A stretch of 64,000 bases of DNA from Arthrobacter sp. MN05-02. GTDB taxonomy: Bacteria > Actinomycetota > Actinomycetes > Actinomycetales > Micrococcaceae. The stretch lies in the NCBI GenBank assembly GCA_004001285.1, contig AP018697.1, positions 1,302,001 through 1,366,000 of the forward strand. Direction: 5' to 3'. A program made the translations under genes and the position numbers. Below are positions 63,985 to 64,000 of the stretch, piece after piece; the stretch's first letter is position 1; each line of letters opens with the position of its first letter. The notes beneath the pieces were generated by a model, which saw only the letters and a list, made by a program, of their open reading frames with translations, ran no database searches and was not told the DNA's origin.

Positions 63985-64000
63985 CCACTTAACCCACCCA

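Overview
The window is a 64 kb piece of a high-GC actinobacterial chromosome. Gene order (DUF3046-recA-recX-miaB-miaA-dapF-hflX-dinG-lexA, hisCBHA, infC-rpmI-rplT, pheST, argCJBDFRGH, tyrS-rrn) and the 16S text point to Micrococcaceae, most likely Arthrobacter or a close relative. It is core genome: I see no prophage, insertion sequence, CRISPR array or tRNA gene.

Layout. 1-313: a MarR-type regulator cut by the window edge. 400-12385: DNA repair and SOS genes (recA, recX, dinG, lexA, and a divergent LysM protein resembling SOS division inhibitors), interleaved with tRNA modification (miaB, miaA), diaminopimelate epimerase, an RsmC-like methyltransferase and HflX. 12487-16825: histidine genes hisC, hisB, hisH, hisA/priA plus an SseB-like protein. 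16853-23095: two MFS transporters around a translation cluster (DUF1844, infC with an ATT start, rpmI, rplT, SpoU methyltransferase). 23233-26783: small hypothetical genes, a MutT-type Nudix hydrolase, an Rv2578c-type radical SAM protein, pyroglutamyl peptidase and an HExxH protein. 26960-31662: pheS, pheT and a quinone oxidoreductase. 31768-40597: a complete arginine pathway. 40766-49872: an ABC exporter, an alkylation-repair group (Ogt, Ada-AlkA fusion, Aag), apt, a HelD-like ATPase and tyrS. 49981-63984: two nearly identical rRNA operons in tandem, separated by about 1.5 kb that carries one opposing nitronate monooxygenase gene.

Regulation visible in the sequence. LexA-type boxes (TCGAAC-N4-GTTCGA-like) lie over the recA promoter, twice between lexA and the LysM gene, and in weaker form at the start codon of the radical SAM gene. 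Eleven genes have a -10 hexamer followed by 6-7 nt and then directly ATG or GTG, the arrangement of leaderless mRNAs. The arg operon has ArgR-like TGCAT motifs. infC combines a leader hairpin with an ATT start.

Data quality. At least seven genes contain single-base indels, nearly all in runs of 3-5 C or G, and the two rRNA operons differ mostly by similar indels. argD, infC and other genes expected to be functional are among those hit, so I read these as sequencing or consensus errors and not as decay. Coordinates of the affected genes are for the reconstructed, full-length reading.
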